NCBI GenBank assembly: GCA_948468985.1
Contig: CAOKKG010000003.1
Span: forward strand, 1 to 64,000
Origin: an uncultured Eubacteriales bacterium
GTDB taxonomy: Bacteria > Bacillota > Clostridia > Christensenellales > Christensenellaceae
Length of the DNA stretch: 64,000 nt
Reading direction: 5' to 3'
In this document: in pieces, positions 25,851 through 34,387 of the stretch
Position numbering within the stretch: the first letter of the stretch is position 1
How the letters are laid out: each line of letters starts with the position of its first letter
Notes under the pieces: generated by a model
What the model was told of the DNA's origin: nothing
Databases searched by the model: none
The model's input: only the letters and a program-made list of their open reading frames with translations
Made by a program: the position numbers and the translations under genes

Positions 25851-26726
25851 ATGGACTTTCTTTCCAATCTCATCAGCGGGCTCAGCTTGGGCAGCATCTA
25901 TGCGCTCATCGCGCTCGGCTACACCATGGTCTACGGCATCGCTAAGATGCTGAACTTCGCCCACGGCGATATTATAATGGTAGGCGCATTTACGGTCATC
26001 GTGTGCGTCAACATGTGCGGCCTGCCCACCTGGGTGGGGGCGATTTTGAGCGTTCTCGTCTGCGTCCTGTTGGGCGTGGTCATCGAACGCGTCGCGTATA
26101 AGCCGCTGCGCAAGTCTCCGCCGCTTACGGTGCTCATCACGGCCATCGGCGTGAGCTACCTTTTGCAGAGCCTGGCACAGCTCGTGTTCGGGTCGGGACT
26201 GCACAGCTTCCCGAAGGTCGTGAGCATTCCGCCCGTTCAGCTGGGCGAGCTCACCATTAAGGGCGACGCCCTGGCCACGCTTGCCGTGAGCGCGCTCATC
26301 ATGGTGGCGCTCACGCTGTTCATCGGCAAGACGCGCATGGGCAAGGCGATGCGCGCCGTCTCCGAGGACAAGGACGCAGCAGAGCTCATGGGCATCAGCG
26401 TCAACAAGACGATCTCCGTCACCTTCGCCATCGGCTCGGCCCTCGCGGCGGTGGCCGGCATCTTCTATGGCAGCACCTATGGCTTCATCGGGCCGTACAC
26501 CGGGTCCATGCCGGGTATCAAGGCGTTTGTCGCGGCCGTGTTCGGCGGCATCGGGTCCATCCCGGGCGCGATGATCGGCGGGCTGGCACTCGGCATCATC
26601 GAAAACCTGTCCAAGGCGTATATCTCGACCGAGTTGTCGGACGCCATCGTGTTCGGCGTTTTGATCGTCGTGCTATTGCTCAAGCCGACGGGGCTTCTCG
26701 GCAAAAAGATCAAGGAGAAGGTATGA
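25851..26726 (+). CDS. livH: Branched-chain amino-acid ABC permease LivH
   Basis: A 291-residue membrane protein beginning with LISGLSLGSIYALIALGYTMVYGIAKMLNFAHG split over residues 6-38, the hallmark of LivH. About eight membrane spans follow, and the EAA-like ATPase contact is in RAVSEDKDAAELMGISVNK. The ATG at 25851 follows GGAGA. The 121-base gap after livJ holds an imperfect GGAGCA...TGCTCC hairpin that could reduce downstream expression relative to livJ. The stop overlaps livM. Confidence 0.93.
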   Translation: MDFLSNLISGLSLGSIYALIALGYTMVYGIAKMLNFAHGDIIMVGAFTVIVCVNMCGLPTWVGAILSVLVCVLLGVVIERVAYKPLRKSPPLTVLITAIGVSYLLQSLAQLVFGSGLHSFPKVVSIPPVQLGELTIKGDALATLAVSALIMVALTLFIGKTRMGKAMRAVSEDKDAAELMGISVNKTISVTFAIGSALAAVAGIFYGSTYGFIGPYTGSMPGIKAFVAAVFGGIGSIPGAMIGGLALGIIENLSKAYISTELSDAIVFGVLIVVLLLKPTGLLGKKIKEKV

Positions 26727-27697
26727 TGAAACGCAAGAAAACAAGCATTAAAAACTACATTACCTATGCAATCGCGCTGGGCGCGTTTGCGGTCATGATG
26801 CTCCTCATCGCCACGGGCAACGCGACCCGGCATTTGCAGTCCATGCTGGTGCCGATCTGCATCAACATCGTGCTGGCCGCCTCGCTCAACCTCGTGGTGG
26901 GCGTGCTGGGCGAATTGTCGCTCGGGCACGCGGGCTTCATGTCCGTGGGCGCGTATGCGGGCTGCCTCTTCTCCTTATATATGCAGGAGATCCTGCCCAC
27001 GGCCGTGCGCTTCCCCCTGGCCATGCTGGTGGGCGGGATCGTGGCGGCGGTCTTCGGCGTGCTGGTCGGCGTGCCGGTGCTGCGCTTAAAAGGCGACTAC
27101 CTCGCGATTGTCACATTGGCCTTCGGCGAGATCATCCGCAGCATCATCATCAACCTGAACTTCACGGGCGGCGCAGCCGGCCTCAAGGGCACGCCGCAGG
27201 ACGCGACCTTCCCGGCGGCCTTCATCGTCGTGATGATTACGCTCGTCGTCATTTTGAACCTCGTGAATTCCAAACAGGGGCGCGCTATCATGTCCCTTCG
27301 GGACAACACGATCGCGGCGGAATCCTGCGGCATCCATGTGAGCTATTATAAGCTGCTGGCGTTTGTCGTGGCGGCGTTCTTCGCGGGCGTGGCGGGCGCC
27401 CTCTATGGGCACAACTATTCCATCCTGACGGCAAGCACCTTCGACTATAATAAGTCGATCGAGATCTTGGTCATCGTCGTGCTGGGCGGCATGGGCAGCA
27501 TCCGCGGGAGCATGATCGCCGCGGTCGTCATGACCGTACTGCCCGAGGCGCTGCGCTTCATGAGCGATTACCGCATGCTCATCTATGCCCTGGTGCTCAT
27601 CGCCATCATGCTTCTAAATGCATCGCCCGCGTTTTCCAAGCTCAAGGGCAATCTCAAGAAACTATTTGCCGGCCGCCGCGGCCGGGAGGAGGCGTAA
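26723..27697 (+). CDS. livM: Branched-chain amino-acid ABC permease LivM
   Basis: A 324-residue permease with about nine hydrophobic segments. LNLVVGVLGELSLGHAGFMSVGAYAG near residues 55-80 and RDNTIAAESCGIHVSYYKL near 193-211 are typical of LivM. It pairs with LivH to form the membrane channel. The start overlaps the livH stop (ATGATG gives two possible starts one codon apart). The next gene starts three bases after the stop. Confidence 0.93.
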   Translation: MMKRKKTSIKNYITYAIALGAFAVMMLLIATGNATRHLQSMLVPICINIVLAASLNLVVGVLGELSLGHAGFMSVGAYAGCLFSLYMQEILPTAVRFPLAMLVGGIVAAVFGVLVGVPVLRLKGDYLAIVTLAFGEIIRSIIINLNFTGGAAGLKGTPQDATFPAAFIVVMITLVVILNLVNSKQGRAIMSLRDNTIAAESCGIHVSYYKLLAFVVAAFFAGVAGALYGHNYSILTASTFDYNKSIEILVIVVLGGMGSIRGSMIAAVVMTVLPEALRFMSDYRMLIYALVLIAIMLLNASPAFSKLKGNLKKLFAGRRGREEA

Positions 27698-27699
27698 GC

Positions 27700-28536
27700 A
27701 TGCAGCACAAGACGAAAATGGTCCCTTTCCCGAGCGACGCGATCGTGCCGGAGCGGGATGTCAATAAGAAACCCATTTTGGATGTCCGGCACCTGGGCAT
27801 CGACTTCGGCGGCCTCACGGCGGTGGACGACTTTTCGCTGCTCATCGGCCGGACGGAGATCGCCGGGCTCATCGGCCCGAACGGCGCGGGCAAGACGACG
27901 GTGTTCAACCTGCTCACCAATGTGTATCAGCCGACGCGCGGCGCGATCCTGCTCGACGGCGTGAACACGGCGGGCAAGTCCACCGCGCAGGTCAACGCCA
28001 TGGGCATCGCCCGCACCTTCCAGAACATCCGCCTGTTTTCCAATATGTCGGTTTTGGACAATGTCAAGGTCGGGCTGCACAACCACATCCGCGAAAACTT
28101 CTTTTCCTCGGTCACGCATGCGTTCGGCTATGCCAAGGCGGAGCGCGCGGCGGACGCGCGGGCCAAGGAGCTTTTGGATGTGTTCCACATGGCCGATCAT
28201 GCGGAGGAGGCGGCCGGAAGCCTCCCCTACGGCGCGCAGCGCCGGTTGGAGATTGTGCGCGCGCTCGCGACCGAGCCGGGCATCCTCCTGTTGGACGAAC
28301 CGGCGGCCGGCATGAACCCCTCGGAAACGGTGGAGCTGATGGACAACATCCGCAAGATCCGCGACGAGTTCCAGATCGCCATTTTGCTCATCGAGCACGA
28401 TATGAACCTCGTCATGAACATCTGCGAAGGCATCTGCGTGCTCAACTACGGCAAGGTCATCGCCAAGGGCACGCCGGACGAGATCAAGCAGAACCCCGTC
28501 GTCATCGAGGCCTACCTCGGCAACAAAGGAGAATAA
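27700..28536 (+). CDS. livG: Branched-chain amino-acid ABC ATPase LivG
   Basis: A 278-residue ATPase. Walker A GPNGAGKTT is near residues 61-69, the LivG-specific GIARTFQNIRLF near 103-114, the signature region LPYGAQRRLEI near 176-186 (LSxGQ replaced by LPYGAQ, normal for LivG) and Walker B ILLLDEPAAGMN near 196-207. It carries an N-terminal extension of about 20 residues before the ABC domain. GGAGG precedes the ATG. Confidence 0.94.
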   Translation: MQHKTKMVPFPSDAIVPERDVNKKPILDVRHLGIDFGGLTAVDDFSLLIGRTEIAGLIGPNGAGKTTVFNLLTNVYQPTRGAILLDGVNTAGKSTAQVNAMGIARTFQNIRLFSNMSVLDNVKVGLHNHIRENFFSSVTHAFGYAKAERAADARAKELLDVFHMADHAEEAAGSLPYGAQRRLEIVRALATEPGILLLDEPAAGMNPSETVELMDNIRKIRDEFQIAILLIEHDMNLVMNICEGICVLNYGKVIAKGTPDEIKQNPVVIEAYLGNKGE

Positions 28537-28539
28537 GCC

Positions 28540-29244
28540 ATGTCCATGCTGACTGTTGAAAACATCAATGTATACTATGGCCAGATCCACGCCATCAAGG
28601 ATGTCTCTTTTGAAGTGAACGAGGGCGAGATCGTCTCGCTCATCGGGAGCAACGGCGCGGGCAAGTCCACGGCCTTAAAGACCATTTCCGGGCTGCTTCG
28701 GTCGCGCACCGGGAGCATCCGGTTTCTGGATCAGGAGATCGGCCACGAGGAGGCCTACCGCCTCGTCGGGCGCGGGCTCGCGCATGTGCCCGAGGGCCGG
28801 CGCATCTTCCTCGCCATGACGGTGGAGGAAAACCTGCAAATGGGCGGATACACCGCGGGCAAGGCGACGGAGGCGCGCGTGCAGGATGTGTTTGCCCGCT
28901 TCCCGCGCCTCAAGGAGCGCCGCAACCAGATCGCCGGGACCTTGTCCGGCGGCGAGCAGCAGATGCTGGCCATGGGCCGCGCGCTCATCTCCGCACCCAA
29001 ATTGCTCATGCTGGACGAACCGTCCATGGGCCTCGCCCCCATCCTCGTGGGGCAGATCTTTGACATCGTGCGCGAGCTGCACAAGGCGGGCACGACCATC
29101 CTGCTCGTCGAGCAGAACGCGGAAATGGCGCTCAAGGTGGCCGACCGCGCCTATGTGTTGGAATCCGGGCGCATCACGCTGTCCGGCACGGGCAGCGAGC
29201 TCGCCAAGAGCGACGCGATCAAAAAGGCCTACCTCGGCGGCTGA
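28540..29244 (+). CDS. livF: Branched-chain amino-acid ABC ATPase LivF
   Basis: A 234-residue ATPase with Walker A GSNGAGKST near residues 36-44, the LivF-type HVPEGRRIFLAMTVEENL near 83-100, signature LSGGEQQMLAMGRAL near 135-149 and Walker B LLMLDEPSMGLAP near 153-165. It completes the LivJHMGF importer. AAAGGAG precedes the ATG and a strong terminator follows 22 bases after the stop. Confidence 0.95.
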   Translation: MSMLTVENINVYYGQIHAIKDVSFEVNEGEIVSLIGSNGAGKSTALKTISGLLRSRTGSIRFLDQEIGHEEAYRLVGRGLAHVPEGRRIFLAMTVEENLQMGGYTAGKATEARVQDVFARFPRLKERRNQIAGTLSGGEQQMLAMGRALISAPKLLMLDEPSMGLAPILVGQIFDIVRELHKAGTTILLVEQNAEMALKVADRAYVLESGRITLSGTGSELAKSDAIKKAYLGG

Positions 29245-29265
29245 GGTGCAAAACCAAACAAAACG

Positions 29266-29297
29266 AAAAGGACCTGCCAATTGGCGGGTCCTTTTTT
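29266..29297 (+). terminator. Terminator of the liv operon
   Basis: AAAAGGACCTGCC and GGCGGGTCCTTTT form the stem around AATT, followed by T6. The 195 bases to the XRE gene are otherwise empty. Confidence 0.93.
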
Positions 29298-29491
29298 GTG
29301 GGCGATTTTTGCGGCTTCTTGGCGCGTGCCGCGGCAGACGGTTTTTGCTGGGAAGGTTGGGGGAATCCCCCCTGATTTGCTTGCACATGTCTTTGCGCGG
29401 GCTGCGGCGGATGCTTTTTTGGGAGGGAGAATGCCCATGCTTTCCGCGCATGCTCCGATGTGAGCCTGGGCGGGCGGCCTTGGGGGTCTAT

Positions 29492-29719
29492 TCACTTCCT
29501 CCGTCCGGGCGGATAGGGGCGGTATTCGTCCGTGCGGCCGAGCAAGTAGTCGACACTGGTCGTGTAATAGTCCGCAAGGCGGATGAGCACGGACGCGGGG
29601 ATGTTCAAATTGCCCAGCTCATAGTCGGAATAGGTGGTTTGATGGATGTGCAGGTATGCGGCGAGCTGCGCCTGCGTCAGGTCGCGGTCCTCCCGCAGGT
29701 TGCGGATGCGCGGAAACAT
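29492..29719 (-). CDS. XRE-family helix-turn-helix regulator
   Basis: A 75-residue single-domain DNA-binding protein. The Cro/C1-type HTH is LREDRDLTQAQLAAYL-HIHQTTYSDYE (residues 8-36), followed by the usual IRLADYYTTSVDYLLGRTD (46-64). It has no sensor or dimerisation domain beyond the HTH fold. AGGAGG-like GGAGGAAT precedes the ATG. It is divergent from a small coiled-coil gene, and a perfect palindrome lies between them at 29763-29783, the probable operator. Confidence 0.88.
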   Translation of the reverse strand: MFPRIRNLREDRDLTQAQLAAYLHIHQTTYSDYELGNLNIPASVLIRLADYYTTSVDYLLGRTDEYRPYPPGRRK

Positions 29720-29762
29720 GGCTGGACATTCCTCCTTAGGGGCGTAATGGTTATTATTATGG

Positions 29763-29783
29763 AATAAGGGATTATCCCTTATT
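29763..29783. promoter_or_regulatory. Perfect 21-bp palindrome, probable operator
   Basis: AATAAGGGAT (29763-29772) and ATCCCTTATT (29774-29783) are exact reverse complements around one central T. It overlaps the -35 element of the promoter at 29782 and lies 44 bases before the XRE gene start on the other strand. Size, symmetry and place fit a dimeric repressor site. Confidence 0.7.
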
Positions 29784-29810
29784 GCGTTTTAAGTCAAATT
29801 CCCTTAAAAT
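29782..29810 (+). promoter_or_regulatory. Promoter of the small coiled-coil gene
   Basis: TTGCGT (29782-29787) and TAAAAT (29805-29810) are 17 bases apart. The -35 element shares two bases with the palindromic operator, so repressor binding would block it. Confidence 0.65.
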
Positions 29811-29853
29811 TGAGGAACAGGCAGCAAGCTTGGAAAAACGGAGGAGCAGAGAG

Positions 29854-30045
29854 ATGCAGGAAATGGAAACCTTTGAACAGTGGCTGCGCGAGCGCATCGT
29901 GCGGTTGAGCGCGCAGGCGGCGGATCTGGCCGAGCGGGCGGAAAAATTGCAGGGCGAGGCGCACCACATGACGCGCGACCTCATCGCCGTGCAGGGCGCA
30001 CTCGAGGAAGCGTACTTGCTGTTGGAACAGCGGGGCGAGAAATGA
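29854..30045 (+). CDS. Small coiled-coil protein
   Basis: A 63-residue, highly charged protein predicted to be almost entirely helical, with heptad-like spacing in LRERIVRLSAQAADLAERAEKL. There is no signal peptide or membrane segment. The ATG at 29854 is chosen because GGAGGAG lies before it; a longer frame begins inside the promoter. I recognise no family. Divergence from an XRE regulator suggests controlled expression, as in toxin-antitoxin or phage-derived pairs, but nothing in the sequence proves that. Confidence 0.6.
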   Translation: MQEMETFEQWLRERIVRLSAQAADLAERAEKLQGEAHHMTRDLIAVQGALEEAYLLLEQRGEK

Positions 30046-30047
30046 AG

Positions 30048-30078
30048 GGAGGGGGACTGCCGGGCAGCCCCCCTTTTT
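30048..30078 (+). terminator. Terminator after the coiled-coil gene
   Basis: GGGGG-A-CTGCC pairs with GGCAG-CCCCC, followed by T6. Confidence 0.85.
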
Positions 30079-30190
30079 TGAAGAAAAATTTACAGCTTTT
30101 TGCCCGAGAGGGATGGCATATTGCCGCCGGATGGGATAAAATAGCTCTGAGTCATTTGCCGCGGAAACGCGGCAGGTAAGGAGTAATCGT

Positions 30191-31171
30191 ATGCGAATCG
30201 GAATTTTTGGATATGGCAATCTTGGCCGGGGCGTGGAGAGCGCGATTCGGCAGAACAAAGATATGGAGCTTCGTGCAGTGTTCACGCGGCGCGACCCCGC
30301 GAAACTAAAGATCGCGACGCCCGGCGTGCCCGTCTATGCGGCGGCGGACGCGGCGGCGCACGCGGGGGAGGTGGATGTGCTCATCCTCTGCGGCGGGAGT
30401 GCGACGGATCTGCCTGTGCAGACGCCCGCGATGGCGGAGTTGTTCCATGTCGTGGACAGCTTTGATACGCACGCGCATATCCCGGAACACTTCGCGGCGG
30501 TGGACGCGGCGGCGAAGAAGTCCGGTCACACCGCGATGATCTCGGTCGGCTGGGACCCGGGCATGTTCTCGCTCAACCGGCTGTACGCAAACGCCGTGCT
30601 GCCCGACGGAGCGGACTATACCTTCTGGGGGCGCGGCGTGAGCCAGGGGCATTCCGACGCCATCCGCCGCATCGAGGGCGTGGCCGACGCCAAACAGTAC
30701 ACCGTGCCGGTCGAGGCGGCGCTCGAGGCCGTGCGGTCCGGTTCCTGCCCCGCGCTTTCCACGCGGCAGAAGCACACGCGCGAATGCTATGTCGTGCTGA
30801 AGGAAGGCGCGGACGCGGCCAAAATCGAGAAGGAAATCAAGGAAATGCCCAACTACTTCGCAGACTATGACACGACGGTGCATTTCATCTCCGCCGAGGA
30901 ACTCGCGCGCGATCACAGCCGCATCAACCACGGCGGCTTCGTCATCCGCAGCGGCAAGACCGGTCTATCCGGGCAAAACAACGCGGTCATCGAATACAGC
31001 CTCAAGCTGGACTCCAACCCGGAATTCACGGCCTCGGTCATCGTCGCGTATGCGCGCGCGGTATACCGCCTGGCCGCAGCCGGAGAAGCCGGATGCAAGA
31101 CGGTGTTCGACATCGCACCCGCGCTTCTAAGCCCGCTGTCCGGCGAGCAGCTCCGCGCGAAAATGCTCTAA
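30191..31171 (+). CDS. ddh: meso-Diaminopimelate D-dehydrogenase
   Basis: A 326-residue enzyme. The N-terminal Rossmann motif GIFGYGNLGRGVE (residues 4-16), CGGSATDLP near 72-80, SVGWDPGMFSLNR near 118-130 and HGGFVIRSG near 245 match Ddh closely. It catalyses NADPH-dependent, one-step reductive amination of L-2-amino-6-oxopimelate to meso-DAP, the precursor of lysine and cell-wall peptidoglycan. TAAGGAG precedes the ATG. It appears to be a single gene, with the YitT gene 19 bases downstream in the same direction. Confidence 0.95.
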   Translation: MRIGIFGYGNLGRGVESAIRQNKDMELRAVFTRRDPAKLKIATPGVPVYAAADAAAHAGEVDVLILCGGSATDLPVQTPAMAELFHVVDSFDTHAHIPEHFAAVDAAAKKSGHTAMISVGWDPGMFSLNRLYANAVLPDGADYTFWGRGVSQGHSDAIRRIEGVADAKQYTVPVEAALEAVRSGSCPALSTRQKHTRECYVVLKEGADAAKIEKEIKEMPNYFADYDTTVHFISAEELARDHSRINHGGFVIRSGKTGLSGQNNAVIEYSLKLDSNPEFTASVIVAYARAVYRLAAAGEAGCKTVFDIAPALLSPLSGEQLRAKML

Positions 31172-31190
31172 GGCAAGGTTTTTTTGGGAT

Positions 31191-32057
31191 ATGGATCAAC
31201 AACAAAAGAAAGCCTGGGCGGCGGTGCGGGAATACGCCATGCTCACACTGGCGACACTCATCATGGTGCTGGGCATCTATGTGTTCAAATTCCCGAACCA
31301 CTTCTCGTTCGGCGGGGTGACGGGCATCGCCATCCTGCTTTCGGGGGCGTTTGGCATCCCGGCCGGGACGATTACCTTCGTCATCAACATGGCGCTCTTG
31401 GTCGTGGGCTTCCTGTTTCTGGGCAAGGGCTTTGGGTTCAAGACGGTGTATGTGAGCGTGCTCATGTCCGCCGCGCTGAGCCTTTTGGAAAAGCTGCTCC
31501 CCATGGATGCCCCGCTCACGACGCAACCGGTGCTGGAGCTCATCTTCGCCATCGTGCTCCCGGCGCTCGGCTCTGCGATCCTGTTCAACATCGGCGCCTC
31601 CAGCGGCGGGACGGACATCCTCGCAATGATCCTGCGCAAGTACACGACGATGAACATCGGCTCCGCCCTGTTCCTCGTCGATCTCACCATCACGATCACG
31701 GCCTGCTTCATCTATGATATCCAGACGGGGCTGTTCTCCTTCTGCGGGCTGATGGCCAAGTCGCTCGTCATCGACGGCGTGATCGAAAATATCAACCTGT
31801 GCAAGTACCTCACGATCATCTGCAGCGACCCCGCGCCGATCTGTGACTTCATTCAGCACACGCTGCACCGCGGCGCGACGACCTTCGCGGCGGAAGGCTC
31901 CTATAGCCACATGCCCAAGACGGTCATCCTCACGGTCATGAAGCGCGGACAGGCCGTGCAGCTTCGAAACTTCGTGCGGCAGCACGAACCGCACGCCTTC
32001 ATCGCGATCACCAACAGCAGCGAGATCATCGGCAAGGGATTCCGCGGCTTCAACTAA
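31191..32057 (+). CDS. YitT family membrane protein
   Basis: A 288-residue protein. The N-terminal 180 residues hold about five membrane spans with DUF161 signatures (FGGVTGIAILLS, GASSGGTDILAMIL). The C-terminal 110 residues form the soluble DUF2179 domain (YLTIICSDPAPICDFIQ, KGFRGFN at the end). Length is normal. The ribosome binding site is weak. It lies 19 bases after ddh and is followed by a terminator. Confidence 0.92.
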   Translation: MDQQQKKAWAAVREYAMLTLATLIMVLGIYVFKFPNHFSFGGVTGIAILLSGAFGIPAGTITFVINMALLVVGFLFLGKGFGFKTVYVSVLMSAALSLLEKLLPMDAPLTTQPVLELIFAIVLPALGSAILFNIGASSGGTDILAMILRKYTTMNIGSALFLVDLTITITACFIYDIQTGLFSFCGLMAKSLVIDGVIENINLCKYLTIICSDPAPICDFIQHTLHRGATTFAAEGSYSHMPKTVILTVMKRGQAVQLRNFVRQHEPHAFIAITNSSEIIGKGFRGFN

Positions 32058-32064
32058 ACAAAAA

Positions 32065-32091
32065 CGGATCGCTCCGGCGGTCCGTTTTTTG
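32065..32091 (+). terminator. Terminator after the YitT gene
   Basis: ACGGA-TCGC and GCGG-TCCGT form the stem, followed by T6. Confidence 0.85.
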
Positions 32092-32120
32092 TTGCCTTCG
32101 CCCGCCGCCTGTGCGACAAT
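32092..32120 (+). promoter_or_regulatory. Promoter of the GNAT-DUF523 gene
   Basis: TTGCCT (32092-32097) and GACAAT (32115-32120) are 17 bases apart, directly after the previous terminator. Confidence 0.6.
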
Positions 32121-32152
32121 GAAGAGAGAAGAAGGGTAGAGGAGGAAGAAAG

Positions 32153-33706
32153 ATGCCAGAACTTTTGCGGGCGGGGGAGCTTTCCCTGCGGCGGATGGCG
32201 GATAGCCCGGCGGACTATGCGCATCTCGCCGCATGGCTCGCCGACCCGCGCATCGCAGAATGGTACGCGGGCGTGGACGGAAGCGTGACCGTGGAGGCGG
32301 TGCGGGCAAAATACGGCCCGCGCGTGCGGGGCGAAAGCCCGGTCGTACCCTGCATAGTGGAGATGGGAGGAACGCCCGTGGGCTATGTGCAATACTACCC
32401 CGCGGGGGAGGATGATGGCTATGCAGATGCAGGAAATGCTGCGGCGTTTTCGCATCCCTATGCCGTCGATCTGTTTGTGGACCCGGCGCATGGGGGGCGG
32501 GGTGTGGGCAGCCGGGTGCTCGGCGCGCTGTGCCGCTATCTCGCGGAGCAGGCCGGGGCGGACATCGTGCTCCTCGACCCACGGGCGGACAACGCGCGCG
32601 CCATCCGCTGCTACACCAAGGCGGGGTTTCGCCCGCTGGGCTTCCTATCCAGGCGCGAGGAGCGGGACGGCAGGACATACGACAGCCTGCTGCTTGGCTG
32701 GCGGCCGGGGGCGGCCAAGGAAGCATTGCTCGTGAGCGCCTGCCTGCTCGGCGTCCCCTGCCGCTATGACGGCCGCGCCAAGCCCTGCGCCATGGTGCAG
32801 GCGCTGGCAAAGGAATTTGCCCTTGTGCCCGTGTGCCCGGAACAGCTGGGCGGCCTTTCCACGCCGCGCCCCCCGGCGGAGCGGCGGGAGGACGGCGTGT
32901 ATACCGCGGCCGGGGCAGATGTCACAGCAGCCTACCGGCGCGGAGCGGCGGCGGCGGTCGCGATGGCGCAAAAGCACGGGTGCCGTGCGGCGATTTTGAA
33001 GGAAAAGAGCCCGGCCTGCGGCGTGCGGTGCGTGTATGACGGCGCGTTTTCGGGCACACTGCGCGCGGGGGAGGGTGTCGCGGCCGGGGCGCTGCGCCGC
33101 GCGGGCGTGGCGGTATATAGCGAGGAAGAGGCATTGTACTTTTGCGCCCAGGATATGATAGAATATTGTACAGGAGAGCACATTTTTGGAACATCGAAAG
33201 GAGACAACATGAACCCCATTTTTCACAGAAGATCCATCCGGAAATTTTTGAACAAGCCCGTCGAGCACGAAAAGCTGGAACGCATCGCCCGCGCGGGGCA
33301 GCTCGCCCCGTCGGCCATGGCGCGCTTCCCGTGGGAAATTTTGATCGCGACCTCGCCCGAAGCCAAGCAGATGGTACAGACCATGAGCCCCTATAGCAAG
33401 ATGGCGGCGGAGGCCGGGGCAATCATCGTTGTCTGCGGCAATATGCAGGCGGCAGAGGGAGATTGGTGGGTGCAGGACTGCGCCGCATGCACGGAAAACA
33501 TCCTTTTGCAAATCGTGGCCGAGGGGCTGGGCGGCGTGTGGATTGGCACCTATCCGAAGGAGGACTGCATGCGGCATGTCGCGGACTTCTTCCAACTGCC
33601 CGCGCACATCGTGCCGTTTGCGACCATCGCGCTTGGATATAGCGAAGTGGAAAATGTCGCCAAGGACCGGTTCGACCCGGCCAAGGTGCATTACGAACAG
33701 TTCTGA
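32153..33706 (+). CDS. GNAT acetyltransferase-DUF523-nitroreductase run-on ORF
   Basis: One open frame of 517 codons joins three domains. Residues 1-180 are a GNAT acetyltransferase (PYAVDLFVDPAHGGRGVGSRVL is the acetyl-CoA site, near 102-123). Residues 183-335 are a DUF523/YbbK domain (LLVSACLLGVPCRYDG, PVCPEQLGGLSTPR, KEKSPACG, YDGAFSGTL). Residues 353-517 are a nitroreductase. The 17-residue stretch before residue 353 is encoded by DNA that looks like a promoter plus ribosome binding site, so the last domain is probably also, or only, made from its own start at 33209. GAGGAGGAA precedes the first ATG. Whether the long fusion is made is uncertain. Confidence 0.75.
   Translation: MPELLRAGELSLRRMADSPADYAHLAAWLADPRIAEWYAGVDGSVTVEAVRAKYGPRVRGESPVVPCIVEMGGTPVGYVQYYPAGEDDGYADAGNAAAFSHPYAVDLFVDPAHGGRGVGSRVLGALCRYLAEQAGADIVLLDPRADNARAIRCYTKAGFRPLGFLSRREERDGRTYDSLLLGWRPGAAKEALLVSACLLGVPCRYDGRAKPCAMVQALAKEFALVPVCPEQLGGLSTPRPPAERREDGVYTAAGADVTAAYRRGAAAAVAMAQKHGCRAAILKEKSPACGVRCVYDGAFSGTLRAGEGVAAGALRRAGVAVYSEEEALYFCAQDMIEYCTGEHIFGTSKGDNMNPIFHRRSIRKFLNKPVEHEKLERIARAGQLAPSAMARFPWEILIATSPEAKQMVQTMSPYSKMAAEAGAIIVVCGNMQAAEGDWWVQDCAACTENILLQIVAEGLGGVWIGTYPKEDCMRHVADFFQLPAHIVPFATIALGYSEVENVAKDRFDPAKVHYEQF
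33209..33706 (+). CDS. Nitroreductase-family oxidoreductase (internal start)
   Basis: A 165-residue flavin-dependent nitroreductase in frame with the longer ORF. FHRRSIRKFLNKPVEHEKLERI (residues 4-25 in two blocks) carries the FMN-binding RRSIR motif; GQLAPSAMARFPWEI and GLGGVWIGTYP are also typical. It has AAAGGAG at 33197-33203, five bases before the ATG, and a possible TTGTAC/TGATAGAAT promoter at 33134-33164. These signals argue for independent expression despite the absence of a stop codon upstream. Confidence 0.8.
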   Translation: MNPIFHRRSIRKFLNKPVEHEKLERIARAGQLAPSAMARFPWEILIATSPEAKQMVQTMSPYSKMAAEAGAIIVVCGNMQAAEGDWWVQDCAACTENILLQIVAEGLGGVWIGTYPKEDCMRHVADFFQLPAHIVPFATIALGYSEVENVAKDRFDPAKVHYEQF

Positions 33707-33721
33707 TCGGACGGTGCAGAT

Positions 33722-34378
33722 ATGCGGTACATTTTGTTTGATCTGGACGGGACGCTCACCGATTCCAAGGAAGGCATTTTCAAAAGCGCGCAGTACGCGC
33801 TTACAAAGCTCGGCATCACGCCGCCGCCGCTCTCGGACATGAACTGGGTGGTCGGGCCGCCCATCCGGCAGTCCTTTGCGGAGCGCTATGGCCTAAGCGA
33901 GGAGGACGCGCTGCGCGGCCTGCGGTTCTATCAGGAGCGGTTTGGGAAGGTAGGGTACCTCGAAAACCGCGTCTATCCCGGCGTGGCGGAGATGCTTCAG
34001 ACACTCGTGGACGCGGGGTGCACGCTCGCTGTCGCGACCTCCAAACCGGCGTTCTATGCCACGCGCATCTTGGAACACTTCGCGTTGGACGGGTATTTCG
34101 CCTATATTTCGGGGAGCGAGATGGACGGCACAAACGGCGCGAAGAGCGCGGTCGTCGCCCGGGCGATGCAGGAGATCGGCGCAGACCCAGCGGAGACGGC
34201 GATGGTGGGCGACCGGCGGTACGACATGCAGAGCGCCCGCGAAGCCGGGTTGGCCGCCGTGGGCGCGGGGTATGGCTATGCCGACCCGGGGGAACTTGAG
34301 GCAGCGGGCGCAGAGGCGATCGCGGCGGATACGGCGGAGCTTACGAAAATTTTGCTTGCCGGCCGCCCGGCGGACTGA
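33722..34378 (+). CDS. HAD phosphatase, phosphoglycolate phosphatase-like
   Basis: A 218-residue HAD protein with motif I LFDLDGTLTDSKEGI (residues 5-19), motif II VATSKP near 103, motif III lysine near 139 and motif IV MVGDRRYDM near 160. The NWVVGPPIRQSF cap segment is typical of the Gph/PpaX group. The substrate is unknown. It lies 15 bases after the nitroreductase stop with a weak ribosome binding site and probably shares its transcript. Confidence 0.86.
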   Translation: MRYILFDLDGTLTDSKEGIFKSAQYALTKLGITPPPLSDMNWVVGPPIRQSFAERYGLSEEDALRGLRFYQERFGKVGYLENRVYPGVAEMLQTLVDAGCTLAVATSKPAFYATRILEHFALDGYFAYISGSEMDGTNGAKSAVVARAMQEIGADPAETAMVGDRRYDMQSAREAGLAAVGAGYGYADPGELEAAGAEAIAADTAELTKILLAGRPAD

Positions 34379-34387
34379 GGCGCGGCC

